From: Toxonevra muliebris
Taxonomy: Eukaryota > Arthropoda > Insecta > Diptera > Pallopteridae
Direction of reading: 5' to 3'
DNA: 64,000 bases
Assembly: GCA_963691655.1 (NCBI GenBank)
Contig: OY829328.1
Location: 70,932,400-70,996,399 of the forward strand
In this document: piece by piece, positions 13,130-25,540 of the stretch
How positions within the stretch are numbered: position 1 is the first letter of the stretch
How the letters are laid out: every line of letters starts with the position of its first letter
Notes under the pieces: model-generated
Told to the model about the DNA's origin: nothing
Seen by the model: the letters and a program-made list of their open reading frames with translations, nothing else
Database searches by the model: none
Made by a program: the position numbers and the translations under genes

Positions 13130-14468
13130 TTATCTTATTCGATTGTTATTTTGAAGTATTAGCAAGTCTCTAGCATATTGATTTAGGTGTTGTTGCAGTT
13201 TGACTTTATGTTTTACAGCGTAGTTTTTTATTTCGTCTGCTATCGTTGGAATTTCCAGATCACGATGGATGTTGTCATTTTTTACATACCAAGGCGCTCC
13301 GGTCGCTTCACGAAGGATTTTATTTTGAACGACTTGGATTTAGTGGATGTTTGAAGGACTGGCTGTACCCCATAACTGGATGCCATAGGTCCAGATGGGC
13401 TTTATGATGCATTTGTAGATGAGTATTTTGTTTTCCAGGCTGACTTTAGAGTGTTTATTGATGAGCCATGATAAGCTGCACCGAGCCAGCTTTATCTGAG
13501 TTTTTTTTTTTGCATCGACGTGCTTTTTCCATGTTAATCGCCTGTCTAGGTGCAGGCCTAAGTATTTGACTTCGGTAACTTGTGGTACAGTAATACCATT
13601 TAGTTTAACTGGAGGGCATGTTCCTTTATTTAGTGTGAATGTTATGTGAGAGCTTTTTGTTTCATTTATTTTCATACGCTACTTTGCTAGCCAGTCATCA
13701 AGATTTTTGAGGTACGTAGAGAGACAGATTGAAGCGGAGATACGATTAGTGTGGGTACTAAGGATGGCTGTAACGTCAGCAAATGTTGATATTGTCACAT
13801 TACTGTTGGTTGGAAGATCAGATGTGTATATTAGGTTTAGAAGGGGACCTAGAACACTTCCTTGTGGAACACCAGCTTTAATTTCGTAGTCACGTGAAAT
13901 AAAACTTTTATATTTTAGTCTGAACTTTCTATTGGTTAGATATGACTCTAAAATTTTATGACAGCTTGCTGGCAGTAGTTTTTTGATTTTGAAAATAATG
14001 CCACACTTTGTCGAACGCCTGTGCGACGTCAAGGAAGATAGCTGAGCAATATTTTTTGCTTTCGTAGGCACTTGTTACCTCGGCAACAATTCTGCGGACC
14101 TGTTCGATTGTGCCGTGCTTTTCTCTGAAGCCGAATTGATGGTTTGGGATGACCTTTTTGATAACTAAGTGTGGCAAGAATTTCGCGAGCAGTAATTTTT
14201 CGAACAGCTTCGAAGTAATCGGCAATAAGCTAATCGGCCTATATGAAGTGATTTGAGTAGGATCCTTCCCTTGCTTATGTATCATGGTGATTTGGGATGT
14301 TTTCCAATTATTTGGGAAGTAACCGATTTTGAGGATGTTGTTGAAGAGTTGAGTAAAGACATCCGAATGGTTGGTAATCCTACTCTGGACAAAAGTAGTA
14401 TGGATTTGGCTTATAGCAAGCAATTCAAGAAACTTACGTAATAAATATTTTATAAATTTCCCACTCAC
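13130..14468 (-). pseudogene. Jockey-like non-LTR retrotransposon, 5'-truncated and broken RT
   Basis: Read right to left, it encodes the C-terminal two thirds of a reverse transcriptase. Early RT motifs are YRPISLLPITSKLFEK and NHQFGFREKHGT; the catalytic Asp of RT block A is in AIFLDVAQAFDKVW. Then come GVPQGSVLGPLLN and the YXDD-box equivalent FADVTAIL, where the second Asp is replaced by Val. The thumb follows (VKYLGLHLDRRLTWKKHV, IKPIWTYGIQLWG). After an in-frame TAA at 13340 the frame continues (ILREATGAPWYVKN) to a stop at 13130. At least one frameshift lies near 13990. The endonuclease half is absent, as expected for a 5'-truncated insertion. The catalytic change and stops make it dead. 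The jockey assignment is by sequence feel. Confidence 0.85.
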
Positions 14469-15987
14469 AACTTTTGTATTTTTCTAAACTCCTCAGGATC
14501 ATCATCAGATTTACAAATGGAAATGTAAAATACAAAACGAATCATGTTTAAAGCTTTTTTTCTTTTTACACTTTTTTTTTTTTTTTCTTCATATACTCAT
14601 ATGACATACTAGCCCGTAAACATGATAAAAATGCACTTTGGAGTGTACATGCAAACATTGGCAAAAAAAAAAATAAAAGAAAAAAGATTTCAGAGTACAC
14701 TAAATGGAAAGATAAAGAACTTTAAATGCTTTTCCAAATGCGACAAACTGAAATGCAATACACTTTACTGATGCTTTTAAACTTATGCTACACCTATGTA
14801 CCATACATGCAGATTTATATATGTATGTGGGTATGTGTGAATATATGTATGTAAAATAGGCTTTTTACCCAGAAGCATAATCACACACATACACACACAC
14901 CCGTATACATGTTTCTATAAGCTGCATCATTGCATCTGTTGTGTGATCTTTTTTTTTTTTTTTTTTAAATGAGCAAAGAGTAGTTCCTCCCAACATTAGT
15001 ATTTTGCTTTGTTTCAAAGTATGCATATGTGTGTGTCTACTGTTCCAACACTTCCTGCTCTCAAAGAGGAAAATGACACAACACATATGCCCAGCAAAAA
15101 GAGTGAGAGCAATTGTTGAATATAGAGCATATATAAACGCACACATGCTTGCTTACACTCCGGTACATAAAAGTATATTCACTTGTGTGCACTTATGCGT
15201 AATGCACTTCCAACTTTCTCTCTTCACCAACATCTCCATCAACATCATCATCAACATCATCATCATCGTCATCATCAGCAGCACCATCAATTCATGATGA
15301 GGCATAGAATCCATATGAAGAGGCTCTGGAAAATACTCTAGAAATAACTATGAGTAGAAAAGAAGAACATCATAATGAGATAAACTTTTATGCAAGCAAT
15401 TAATTTCAAACCAAAAACTCTTGAGTAAAACTAACAACAGCAACAACTACACGATAAACTAATGAGCAAAAATTTCATTAAAATTAAATGCAAAAACATA
15501 AGCGACAATCAAACAAACCAAAGTAAAACAAAAACTATTATCAACTATAAACTTTCGTGTTGTGTTGTTGTTGTGCGCTTCTGTTTGTTAAGGAAATTTG
15601 TGAATTTTTAACATTGCATAGCTATAGGCGTTTCAAAAGTGTGTGTTGTTCCTTCTTAGTCTTCGCACTAGCACTAGTCTCTTGCTTTGTCACACACACA
15701 CTCTCGGTGACATATTATTATTAAGAACAGACATATTTTAACCATTTACCCAGAAGAAGCAGAAGAACCAACAGAAAACACAAAAAAAAAAAACAAACAA
15801 AAAAAAAAAACAGAAGAAAACAATCAAAAGACAACAACAACTTCACTTCACTTTAGCTGTGTTAAAAAATAATTGCATTCACTTATAATTTGAACTGCTA
15901 ACGCACACATCCACACAATTACACACAATAAATATAAACGAGGAGAAAAGTGTCAAGCAATTTTACCAACACCACCACAACATCGCC

Positions 15988-15989
<2 letters not shown>
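14469..15989. other. Non-coding stretch with CA and CATCAT microsatellites
   Basis: No gene is recognised. CA-rich runs occur near 14881-14900 and 15692-15704, an (ATC)n run near 15240-15290, and poly-T near 14569-14587 and 14949-14966. The open frames at 14865-15146 and 15004-15297 overlap in opposite directions and are low-complexity. Confidence 0.45.

Positions 15990-16029
<40 letters not shown>
15990..16029. repeat. Poly-A homopolymer, 40 bases
   Basis: Forty consecutive A residues, followed directly by a short CA run. No recognisable retroelement precedes it, so it may be a simple homopolymer expansion and not a retroposon tail. Confidence 0.95.
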
Positions 16030-16030
<1 letters not shown>

Positions 16031-16710
16031 ACACACAATGGAAAACGTCAAGAAATATACTTAGTAGAAAAAGAAAAATTGTTGAACTCTTCACGCTTGC
16101 GAATATTGTGCGATATTCATTCCCCTGAAAGTAGACTACATCTACTTCTATACATACTACATACATAAACCAGTTAAGCATAGTTAGGAAAAGTTGTACG
16201 TTTTGAAAGCGTAGAGCAAGTAGCGTAGAGTAAAAGAAGAGCATAACAAATTTTTTTCTAAACGGTCAAACAATTTGTTCAAGTACCTACTACTACTACA
16301 AATACAATGCAATACAATAAAATACGAATCCCATTATACCCAAGTCGAATTTAAAATGGTATCGTTGGTTTTTACTTCGACATGACACTGACTGTGTCGG
16401 TCTTATTAATATACGATGAGGAAACCAGCTGTTCAAAGCGTTAAAAATAACACGAGTGCAATGGCAAAAACCAATTTTGAACATTCGAAGAATTTTGCTT
16501 TTTTTTGATGTAATTATGTAAATGTTTTTAATAGAGACAATTTTAAATGCTGTCAAAAAAAAAAAAAAAACAAATGAATTTTAATAAGTACTTCAATTAA
16601 TTTTTACACTACGCAAGAGAATTTGACTTTCAGATAAAGTTCGTGAAATGGTTTTGAAAAGTTGGTTACTTTTTTCGAGTCAATTCAAGAAAATATTTTT
16701 TTGTTAGTTT
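16030..16710. other. No gene recognised
   Basis: AT-rich spacer. The open frames at 15963-16244 and 16296-16556 on the minus strand show no known domain; the first translates the poly-A tract as polyphenylalanine. Confidence 0.4.
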
Positions 16711-16714
16711 TTAA

Positions 16715-17282
16715 CACTGTTCAACAGCCCTAAATGAGCAGAGATAAGACAAATGCACTTAGGGTAATGGGGAGTCGCTGAGTCCGAATCCATGGTCCGT
16801 TTTGCTCTGCCACGTCACAATTTTTTTTAATTGACATCAAAATTTTAAAATTGAAAAAAAAAAAAAAAATTAAAAATGCAGTTTACATTTTTTTTCATCG
16901 AAACATTCATTTTTACAAAAAAAAAATTTTAGATATTTTTTTATTTTTTAACTTTAAAAATTAAAAAAAAATTTTTTTTTTTTTTTTAATTAATTTATTT
17001 TTTCGTAATTTTTTTTATCCTTATTATCAGCGTTCACTTTTATCTCGTTGTTAGCTTAACCCGGTAATGCCTAGCGGTGCCATATGGCACCTTGTCGCTG
17101 AGCCGTTTCTGAGCCTGATTAAAAAAAAAAAATTTTTCTCAACTTACTTTCTTGATCTATCTACTTTGTGTAATTGTGACGTCGCAGAGCAAAACGGACC
17201 ACGGATTCTGACTCAACGACCACCCTAAGTGAATTTGTCCCGTCTCTGCTCGTTTTCAAAAGTTTCCATTTGTAGAACAGTG
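16715..17282. mobile_element. Non-autonomous foldback DNA element, CACTGTTC ends, TAA target duplication
   Basis: The 568-bp segment starts CACTGTTC and ends with its complement GAACAGTG. Beyond a diverged outer portion, about 85 bp of each end pair: the left arm from GAGCAGAGATAAGACAAAT to GCTCTGCCACGTCACAATT (about 16736-16822) matches the inverse of 17176-17255 with roughly 15% mismatches. The trinucleotide TAA precedes the left end (16712-16714) and follows the right end (17283-17285). The centre is A/T homopolymer-rich and non-coding. A 3-bp TAA duplication would fit PIF/Harbinger-like or CACTA-like transposition; the superfamily is not certain. Confidence 0.75.
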
Positions 17283-17661
17283 TAATGATTGCTTAGAAAG
17301 AGGTACCGATTTTGTGAGCTAAACCTTTTCCTTACATATATGGTATATTAAACAATTGAGAGGTTTTAATGAAACAAAAGAGTGTGGTCAAAATCTTGAC
17401 TCAAATTCATAAATATTTAATGATAACTTAACGTATGGATGTAATTAAGATATTTCTGAGGAAAGTCGATTTTTCGATTTTTCGTTAGTTTTGAATCTAA
17501 TCTTTGTCAAAACTCTGTCAAAAGAAACGAAAACCTTTGCTAGTCCAAGTGAAATATTTTTCTAATAAAACTTAATTTTAACCATTTATTATTATTATTA
17601 TTTTATTTCGAGATGTGCACTGCATCCTAAATAACCACTTCAGGATTATAGTATTCATATA

Positions 17662-17968
17662 TGTTAGGTTGGAGTGGCTGTCGAGAGACACACTTAGGCC
17701 TGAACGGCCCATTGTGATACCACATAGTTGGACCTACAGTTTAACGCCGATTCCGAACGGCGGTGTGGCAATTTTTTATCGACTTGGTGGTTTTGCCATT
17801 ACCAACCAATGTGTGTACTTGTACACTATCTTATAATTCTCATACACTTCATATTGATAGTGAATATAAGGAAGTAGTGAAAATTAACCACCAGACGAAG
17901 ACGGGAATCGAACCCGAACCTCTCAGATGAAAGTCTAGTGCACTATCCACTAGGCTATCGAGGTCGTC
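17662..17968 (-). mobile_element. tRNA-derived SINE, complete copy with 13-bp target duplication
   Basis: Inverse of the SINE at 12578-12889, nearly identical along its length. The B box lies at about 17908-17918 and the A box at about 17951-17961 on the minus strand. The tail is short (CCAACCTAACA), so the AACCT repeat has fewer units than in the other copy. The flanking word TAGTATTCATATA is present at 17649-17661 and 17969-17981, a perfect 13-base duplication, which fixes both ends. The high similarity between copies and the intact duplication suggest fairly recent insertion. Confidence 0.93.
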
Positions 17969-17981
17969 TAGTATTCATATA

Positions 17982-19037
17982 AGTCCTATAACACTTAAAA
18001 AAGTATTTCTATAAGTCCTGTAATCGTTATAAATTTTAGTATGAAGCGTATTTCCAAGTGTTTCAATATGCCAGGGCTGTAGCCAGAAATTTTTTTCGGG
18101 GGGGTTTTCATTCGAAGAAAATATTCATAAATAATTTTTATCAAACTGATTTTTAAATACAATAAATTAAATCAATGATACATTTGATGGACCCTATAAA
18201 ATTAAAATTTTAGGAAAAATTTTCCGATTTTTTTTTATTCTTAACCTCAAAAAAAGGCAAAAAATTAACAAAAAATTCACAGAATAATCAAATTAAATTT
18301 TTTCAAATAAATAATCAATGTGCATTCTAATGCATTTTTTATCGGAAGGGACATAATTTCATTAACTCATTGACTTCCCACTACTGATGATGTAGCCAAC
18401 CTCAAAAAAATTACCAAAAATAGTAGAGGCTCATTTTTTTCAAATGATCATCATTGGGAATTTGAGCCATTATCAATGATAAGGAACCCGAATGAGGCTC
18501 TGACCAATAATGCATTAAAAAATTAATTATATTTTAAGATTGCCCCCTAAACTGCATGGGTTTTGCTAATAAGATGTAGTTTTTGCGAAAGAATTTTTCA
18601 CGTTGAACACGAATCTGGGGTCCAAAAACTTCCCATCACGTCACGTTTTAGGACGTTCAAGCAAGTTTAATTTTACAAGGATCCGATAATTTTTTCTATT
18701 TTTATTATTTTTTAAACTTTTCAAACTGATTCAGGACGAAACCTTAAATCTAAAACAGTTACTGACCTAGAAAAACTATGAATGCAGTAGTGCTCAGTAT
18801 CACCTTCTCTTTTTGAATTCGTAGTCAAACCTCATGTCGAAGAAAACAAATTGGATTTGATCGCATAGTGTAACTAAGATTTCAAATTTATTTTTTTTAT
18901 ATATGGCTTTTTAGAAAAAAAAACCGATGGAAGTAAAAAATATCGTTAAATAGATTTTATTTTGACTTTTTTTCCATCCATTGGCAATTAATCTCAAAAA
19001 TTAGAATAAAGTTTCCAGATTTCGGAAAAAACTATGC
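17982..19037. other. No gene recognised
   Basis: AT-rich sequence with a G run near 18098-18106 following the phrase GGGCTGTAGCCAGAAATT. It looks like unclassified interspersed repeat debris, but no ends could be defined. Confidence 0.35.
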
Positions 19038-19204
19038 TGTTCTTGCTCTGAAAGAATTGTTATACCATTTTTGCTCTTACTTTTAAGGCGTTTCATTTTC
19101 ACTCTAAACCGTATTACTTATGCCATTCTTGCACTGACACTCTAAATTATTTCACTTTTGCTCTTATATAAATTTTAGCCCGCTTTTCCTCTCAGCCTGT
19201 CAAA
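19038..19204. repeat. Dispersed 167-bp repeat, copy 1
   Basis: Nearly identical to 27527-27694 in the same orientation, beginning GCTGTTCTTGCT and ending CTCTCAGCCTGTCA. Only a few substitutions and one 4-bp deletion separate the copies. The unit contains recurrent words such as TTTTTGCTCTTA and TTTCACTCT, that is, degenerate internal repetition. It has no ORF. Neither copy shows clear terminal repeats, so these may be fragments of a larger element. Confidence 0.8.
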
Positions 19205-19544
19205 TGCTCCTCAAATAGCGAAAATGTTCAGTGCGCATCTATGTGGCGCTGTGATGAACAACTAATTAAGTCTGTATCAAAAATAAAGATAAAGGAGGGC
19301 CCACTTAAGAAAAGACGAGGATTTTAAGACCCAAAATATGAAATTTTGCGTAAATTAAACGTTTTGCATTACATAAAATTGACAAAAAATATTCTACAGA
19401 CTTTTATGACTAAAAGCTGAACGACTTCAAATTCCCCGCAAAAAACAGCTCATTCTCCGATTCCCCTCACCAAGTAAAATTCCCCGCAAATTGGGGAATT
19501 CCCCGCAAGTTGGCATCGCTGTTCATAACTAAACAGTATAATAA

Positions 19545-21134
19545 CACTGTGTGACAAAAAAAAACTGCATGCACTTCTATGGAGACCTAGCACAAATTGT
19601 AGGTCTAGTAATGCTAAGAAAAATGGTATGGCGGAAATTTCCCATACACCCCCAAAATCTCGTTTTATGGTCAAAAAACCGTTTTTGGGTAGGTTCATGT
19701 AAACAATCACTCATAACTTTGCTTTGCCGATTTACAACTTTTGTCTAGTTTGAAAAGGGAAAAATTCTTTCCGACCATATATTGTTTATTTTCATGAATT
19801 GAAAATTGACGAGACTGCAGTTGAAAGTATTTGCGATTTTTCGATTTCTTAATCATTTTTTCGGCTTGGACGATGATTTTACGATATTATCCTATCTTGG
19901 AGATTTTTTGCGACAAAACACTTTCAAAGTAAATTTAATGCCGTATCGAATGACTTTTTTTTTTAATGAAATTGAATGAAAATTGACGGAGTTGTGCGAA
20001 GTTTACGAATTTATTATATATTATCACAGTGCACTATGGGGTCAAATCCGTTTTTAGCCGTCCGAAATTCTGAAATTTGGTTTGTTGGCTCATGAGGTTA
20101 TTAACAATCACTGTGTGAAAAATTATAACGATCGGACTATTACCACGCCTACCTCCCATACAAATAAAACCGCGAAAAGGGTATAACTTGGTATATATTA
20201 GAGATATGATCATGAAATTTGGTATACTAATAAACATTATTATTGCCATATACCACTACAAAAATGGGATAGATTGGATTATTACCACGCCCACCTCTCA
20301 TATATGAGAAATTTTTAAAACTCCATATTTTGAACCCATTGTATATATAGTGACGAAATTACATATTCTAGTAAATAATAGCATATCGCAATTTTAAACT
20401 GAGCACTGAAACTTTGAATAATGAAGCAGGTCGGGAAACAACGGGAAACAACCTACTTTTTGTTAGTAAAGGTTCAGAACACCGCCATTAGGTGAATGAC
20501 TTCGCCAGAAAATAGGAATCATTGAAAAACGTTTCCAAGACAAGAGCTCCATCAACATGCTTGCTGATTACTGCTAGTCGTTGAAATAAAAGAGGCAAAC
20601 ATTTTTGAATCAAAAAGCACTCTGCACTGTGCACTGTACTGACTGATTATAAATAATAAATAAAATAAAATGTTCTTAAAATCTTAAAATTCACACAAAT
20701 CCGTAAATTTTAACCCAATTTCATTCAAAAAATTATTCGATACTGCATTAAATTTACTTTGAAAGTGTTTTATAGCAAAAATCTTCAAGATCGGATAATA
20801 TCGTAAGAACATAGTCCAAGCCGAAAAAATGATTAAAAAATCGACAAATCGCAACTACTTTCAACTGCAGTCTCGTCAATTTTCAATTCATGAAAATAAA
20901 CAATACATGGTCGGAAAGAATTTTTCCCTTTTCAAACTAGACAAAAGTTGTAAATCGGCAAAGCAAAGTTATGAGTGATTGTTTACATGAACCTACCCAA
21001 AAACGGTTTTTTGACCATAAAACGAGATTTTGGGGGTGTATGGGAAATTTCCGCCATACCATTTTTCTTAGCATTACTAGACCTACAATTTGTGCTAGGT
21101 CTCCATAAAAGTGCAAGATCACTGTCACACAGTG
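19545..21134. mobile_element. Long foldback DNA element, CACTGTGTGACA ends, TAA target duplication
   Basis: A 1590-bp element whose ends are long imperfect inverted repeats. The terminal CACTGTGTGACA is perfect at both ends; about 430 bp of each arm (19545-20000 and 20690-21134) pair with about 10% divergence. Each arm translates to the same short chance frame, which reveals the symmetry. TAA flanks the element at 19542-19544 and 21135-21137. The 700-bp centre is non-coding and contains duplicated phrases (GGACTATTACCACGCC near 20134 and a similar phrase near 20276). The terminal bases and TAA duplication match those of 16715-17282, suggesting the same transposase source. Confidence 0.85.
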
Positions 21135-21137
21135 TAA

Positions 21138-23185
21138 TATATCACTAAAAATATTGTCTGCTAATTAATTGACCGGAGCTGAATGTGATATTCAACTGGA
21201 TTGATGTTTCTCTGATCTGTAATGAATGAAAAAAAGTTGAGAAAATTTGAAATGAAAGAGATTGAATTGATTCACTATTCAGTATTAATTCAAGGATGCA
21301 AATTCTTAACTTACTCCTTTGTTATCAAGTCATTATTCATTATTTTACTGTAGACCTTAGTCATTGAAAGTTATAGGAAGAGATTAACAAATGTAATCGG
21401 ATAAATGCTTGAAGTGGTTTTGATAGATTTATTAAAATTAAATGAAATTTAACTTCAAAGCTTAACTCTCTTCGGCATAGACATACACAAAAATATTTGT
21501 TTTTAATAGTACACTATACTTTAACTGCCATGTAACTTATAATTTTTTTTAAAGAATAAGTTCATTAGACTACAAAATTTTATAGACGTGAGTGAATAGT
21601 TAACAACACTATTTTCACTGAAAACTTCAAACATCAAATTACTATTTGAAATCGCTGAAAATCAAAATGCATTACAAGCAAATAACAATCTAAAAGCACA
21701 GCATATGTACTTCGGATGTAATAACAACAAAAAGCATACATACATACACACATACATACAGAAATATATACCACTCGCATAGTGGTAAGTGAAAGTGAAA
21801 TGCCGCACATACAACAACAACAACAACAACAACCACATCATGGCCACAAATCAAATTTCTTACAGCGCAATTGCAATGCAGCACAATGAACCTGACTGAT
21901 AGCTAGCTGACTGGCTGGCTGACTGGCTAGCTAGATAAACTAGCACTGGCTGGAAATGCTACTAGCCAAGTCAGCTTGCTGAATGACTCGCTTGAAGTAC
22001 ACACACACACCTACATACAAACAAACTTGAATATAACTGCCGAGCATGAATGCTTTCAGCTAAATATAATTTACGATTTACAATTTGTGCTAAAGCATAA
22101 AAAACTGGATTGAAATGCGCACTATACTCAATGAATGAATCAACTCAACAACCAAACCGATAACAACAGCAAAACGATCAAATAAACAAATAGCAAAAAT
22201 GCAATTTTCTATGCATGCATATATGTATGTGTGTATATTACACCAGTAACCCAACAACAACAACATCAGCCACTGCAATAACAGCAAACAACTATTTTAA
22301 CGTTTGCGTGCAAATATCTTAGACACTTGCTCACATACTCGTGCTACTAGTACTCGTATTTTAATCTCTATGTGTGTGTCTGTTTGTATGTGTGCTACTT
22401 GTCTTAGACTGACATAAACATTTATTGTGTTTTTTGTGTTTTCTATTCAATAATTTAACTTAAAATTTTATTTTTATAAATACTCGTTTAAGTTTACATA
22501 TTTTTCTTTTTTTTCTTTTTATTTACACCTTTTATGGTCAATTACGATTTGATGCGAATTATTGTTTTTGTTGGAAAATACAATATGAAATGTGAATTTA
22601 TCTGGTGGGAAAATATTCACCGGATAAATATAGATGTGAATATGTTTTATGTATACATACAAATATATGTAAGAAATGCATAAAAGTTTATTGAATGTCA
22701 TAATTGAAACTGTGAAGTTTTTTGTAGTATAAAAACTATATAATTTTTCCCCTTCAAAAGCATTTATACCACACATTTGTTTGGGTTTAGGGATCGCTAC
22801 TTTTGTTTTATTATTTAGTCTTAGGTTTAGTATTAACCTATAAAGTGAATTTGAAAACTAAGTCACTAGATTTTTTCTTTTTTATACGAATATTATTATT
22901 ATTATTATTATCTATTTAGAGAATATTTGCATCTAAGGCAAGATATTTTACATGCGCAAATTTTTACAATATAACAACATTGTTAATAAATTACTTAATT
23001 ATAAAGTAAATGACAAATAAAATTATGAATTCAACAACAAATTAAGATTAAAATTAAATAGGGTTAAAAATGGTCAAAAAAAAGGAAACAAATGTAGAAA
23101 TAAAGTAATTAAAACTAAGAAAGATGAGAGAAAGAGACTAAGAAAAATATTGAAGAACTAAATGCTTAAAGTTTTTGAAATTAGG
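21138..23185. other. Non-coding stretch with CAA, CATA and CTGGCTGA microsatellites
   Basis: No gene is recognised. Simple repeats: CATACATACA near 21737-21760, (CAA)n near 21810-21831, a CTGGCTGACTGGCT run at about 21898-21957, (CAA)n near 22253-22264, and (TTA)n near 22892-22911. The short open frames in this stretch are translations of such repeats. Confidence 0.45.
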
Positions 23186-23189
23186 AGCA

Positions 23190-25540
23190 GTCTTACCTCT
23201 TTATTATGTAAAACGCCGATCGTTGTGACGCTCTGCGTTTGCGCAACGACGATTTCCGTTTTAGGTTATAAGGGGGTTAATGTTGGATGGCAATGAATTC
23301 CATATAGCGTTAACCAAAAATAACCTACTTGAATTTCTAAAGTTATGATTAGGGATCAGAAGGTTTTTACATCTGCTTGATTTGCAGAATTGAAGTTTTT
23401 CATACAAATAATTGGGACTTTGTGTGTAAATGAGCCTATGCAAAAACATACAATTCCTGGCATCAAGATATCCGAAGAGATCAATACCAAGAGTTTCTTA
23501 CTGTAAACCGAGATAGGTTCAGACTTTTTTACACCATATACATATGTAGCGAGCAGCATTATTAAGTGTAATAAACAGAGCTGTAAAAAATGCAATCAAT
23601 TGAGGATATAAGTCACAAATGAATAATAATTTTTGATTTCAGTTATTGAATAACATATTTGATTCCAGAATAAAAAATGCAGTTGGAAGTCTTTTTTGGA
23701 GTCGCCGATTGGTTATTCAATTAGAAAAGTCTTTGTTAGAGTCAAAGGAATGCAATCTCTTTTGAAATCATGAGACCTCAAATCTTATGACTCCAAAATC
23801 ATGACTAAAATCATGACTACTTTGAAGTCACTTGGAGTCACTTGAGTAATCTTGAACTCAAATGCAGTCATTTGGAGTCAATTGCAATTTGAAGTCAAAT
23901 GGAGTCACTTGGAGTCTTTTGGAGTCAATTGGGATTTTGAAGTCAATTGGAGTTAGTTGAAGTCTTTTGAAGTCAATTGGGAATTTGAAGTTAATTGGAG
24001 TAGCTTGGAGTCAATTGGGGATTTGAAGTCAATTGGAGTCACTTGGAGTCTTTTGGAGTCAATTGGGAATTTGAAGTCAATTGGAGTCAATGGGGGATTG
24101 ATTTGAAGTCAATTAGATCCACTTGGCGTCAATTGGAATCAAATGGAATGTGAAGTCAATTTTAATGTATGTGTAATTTAATAATTCCATTCATTCATTT
24201 TATCAAAACAAATTGCCATTTTTATTATTCGCAACAACCCTAATATATAAATATTCAATGTTATTCAAGTTTTGATAATTGACTCCAAGTGACTCCAATT
24301 GACTTCAAATTCCCAAATGACTTCAACTGACTCCAATTGACTTCAAAATCCCAATTAACTCCAATTGACTTCAAGTGACTTTAAAGCAGTCATGATTTTG
24401 GAGTCATAAAATTTACAGTCTCATGATTTCAAAGAAAGATTGCATTCCCTTGATTCTAACAAAGACTTTTCTAAATGAATAACCAATCGGCGACTCCAAA
24501 AAAGACTTCGTACTGCATTTTTTATTCTGGAGTCAAATTTGTCATTCAGTAACTGTTATCATCAATTGTCGGTTATTAACTGTGACTTCAAGGTATTGCA
24601 ATTAAATTGATTGCATTCTTTTACAGCTCTGGTAACTTGAAGTTTGTGTAAAGACCTTGAGTCAAGTTTACTATAAACAACTTCAGAGTAGATAATTATA
24701 GGCACTAGTAGTTGGAAAAATAAATGAAGCAGCCACTCTAAGATTTCGCAGGACCACCACAAAGTTAATTTGATTATCACGTGAAAGGTACGATTTAAAA
24801 ATAAATCCAAGGTTCCTGAACTTATTAACGAACTCCAGCTCGTTATCACAGAAAACAATGGGGCGGATGTCAGTGTGAAAGTAAGATACTTGCGAAATAG
24901 GCAGATCAAATGATTTTATAGGATTTAATTTGAGCTCACTTGCTAATTGTACGTAAATTTTCACTTACTCTTGAGCATAGATCCTCAACAAGACCTATAG
25001 ATCTAGATAAGTTTGACTGGAGGTCATCAGCATAAGCATGCATGGAAACATGACGAACTATAAACAGCAAAAATATCATTTAAAAACATAGTAAATAGAA
25101 GCGAACCAAAAACAGAGCCTTCAGGCACAACTCTACTTACTGTGTTGTACCTACATCAAGTAAGCATTACGAGTAATTTTTACTCTTTGAGATCTACCTT
25201 CTAAATAGCTTTCCTACTCCCGTACCGCAGTGTCTGCGGAACCAAAACATTGTTTTAGCTTTCTGCAAAGCAGAGAGTGAGTAACGCTTTCAAATGCTGC
25301 TTTATCATATGGTGTTCTAATATCGTCCGGAATTTTTACAACAGCAGTGGAACTGTGCACAGAGCGGAAACTCGACTGGAGAGGTGATAAAAGGTCAGAC
25401 TCACTAAAGTGACAAGAAATCAGACTCACAGACTTTGGATAGAGATGACAATATACGAATAGGACGGAACTAAGCTTGTAATGAAGACATTAATATTTTT
25501 GCTATTGAAATAATTGGGGGATTTTCCAAATTTCGGGAAA
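23190..25540 (-). pseudogene. Non-LTR retrotransposon remnant, RT with many breaks, split by a foldback element
   Basis: Read right to left. RT remnants include SPLQSSFRSVHSSTAVVKI at about 25380-25330, the GVPQGSVLG equivalent VPEGSVFGSLLFTMFLNDI near 25110, and the catalytic box AYADDLQ near 25030, reached by a frameshift. A thumb-like region follows (FVNKFRNLGFIFKSYLSRDNQI). After the inserted element at 23576-24631, the sequence resumes with LNNAARYIYGVKK and a C-terminal segment ending near 23261 (SRCKNLLIP, FLVNAIWNSLPSNI). The latter style is typical of insect non-LTR elements. A possible 3' end with AATAAAGA lies near 23195. Multiple frameshifts and stops make it dead. Clade not determined. 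Confidence 0.82.
23576..24631. mobile_element. hAT-like foldback MITE with long inverted repeats, inserted in a LINE
   Basis: A 1056-bp element that starts CAGAGCTGTAAAA and ends with the inverse, a terminus typical of hAT transposons. About 250 bp at each end pair imperfectly, for example ATTGCATTC, CGACTCCAAAAAAGACTT and AACCAATCGGC. The middle is a degenerate array of GGAGTCAATTGG and GAAGTCA words. The flanking octamers GTAATAAA (23568-23575) and GTAACTTG (24632-24639) agree in 4 of 8 bases. Removing the element plus one octamer restores the host LINE frame (LHKLQVT joined to LNNAARYIYG), which supports an 8-bp hAT duplication that has since diverged. It has no ORF, so it is non-autonomous. 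Confidence 0.8.

Noticed and set aside
19551..19748. Conserved small protein, since the same peptide is encoded again at 20937-21128 on the other strand
   Set aside because: The duplication is explained by the inverted arms of the foldback element; the frame has no ATG-to-stop conservation beyond that symmetry.
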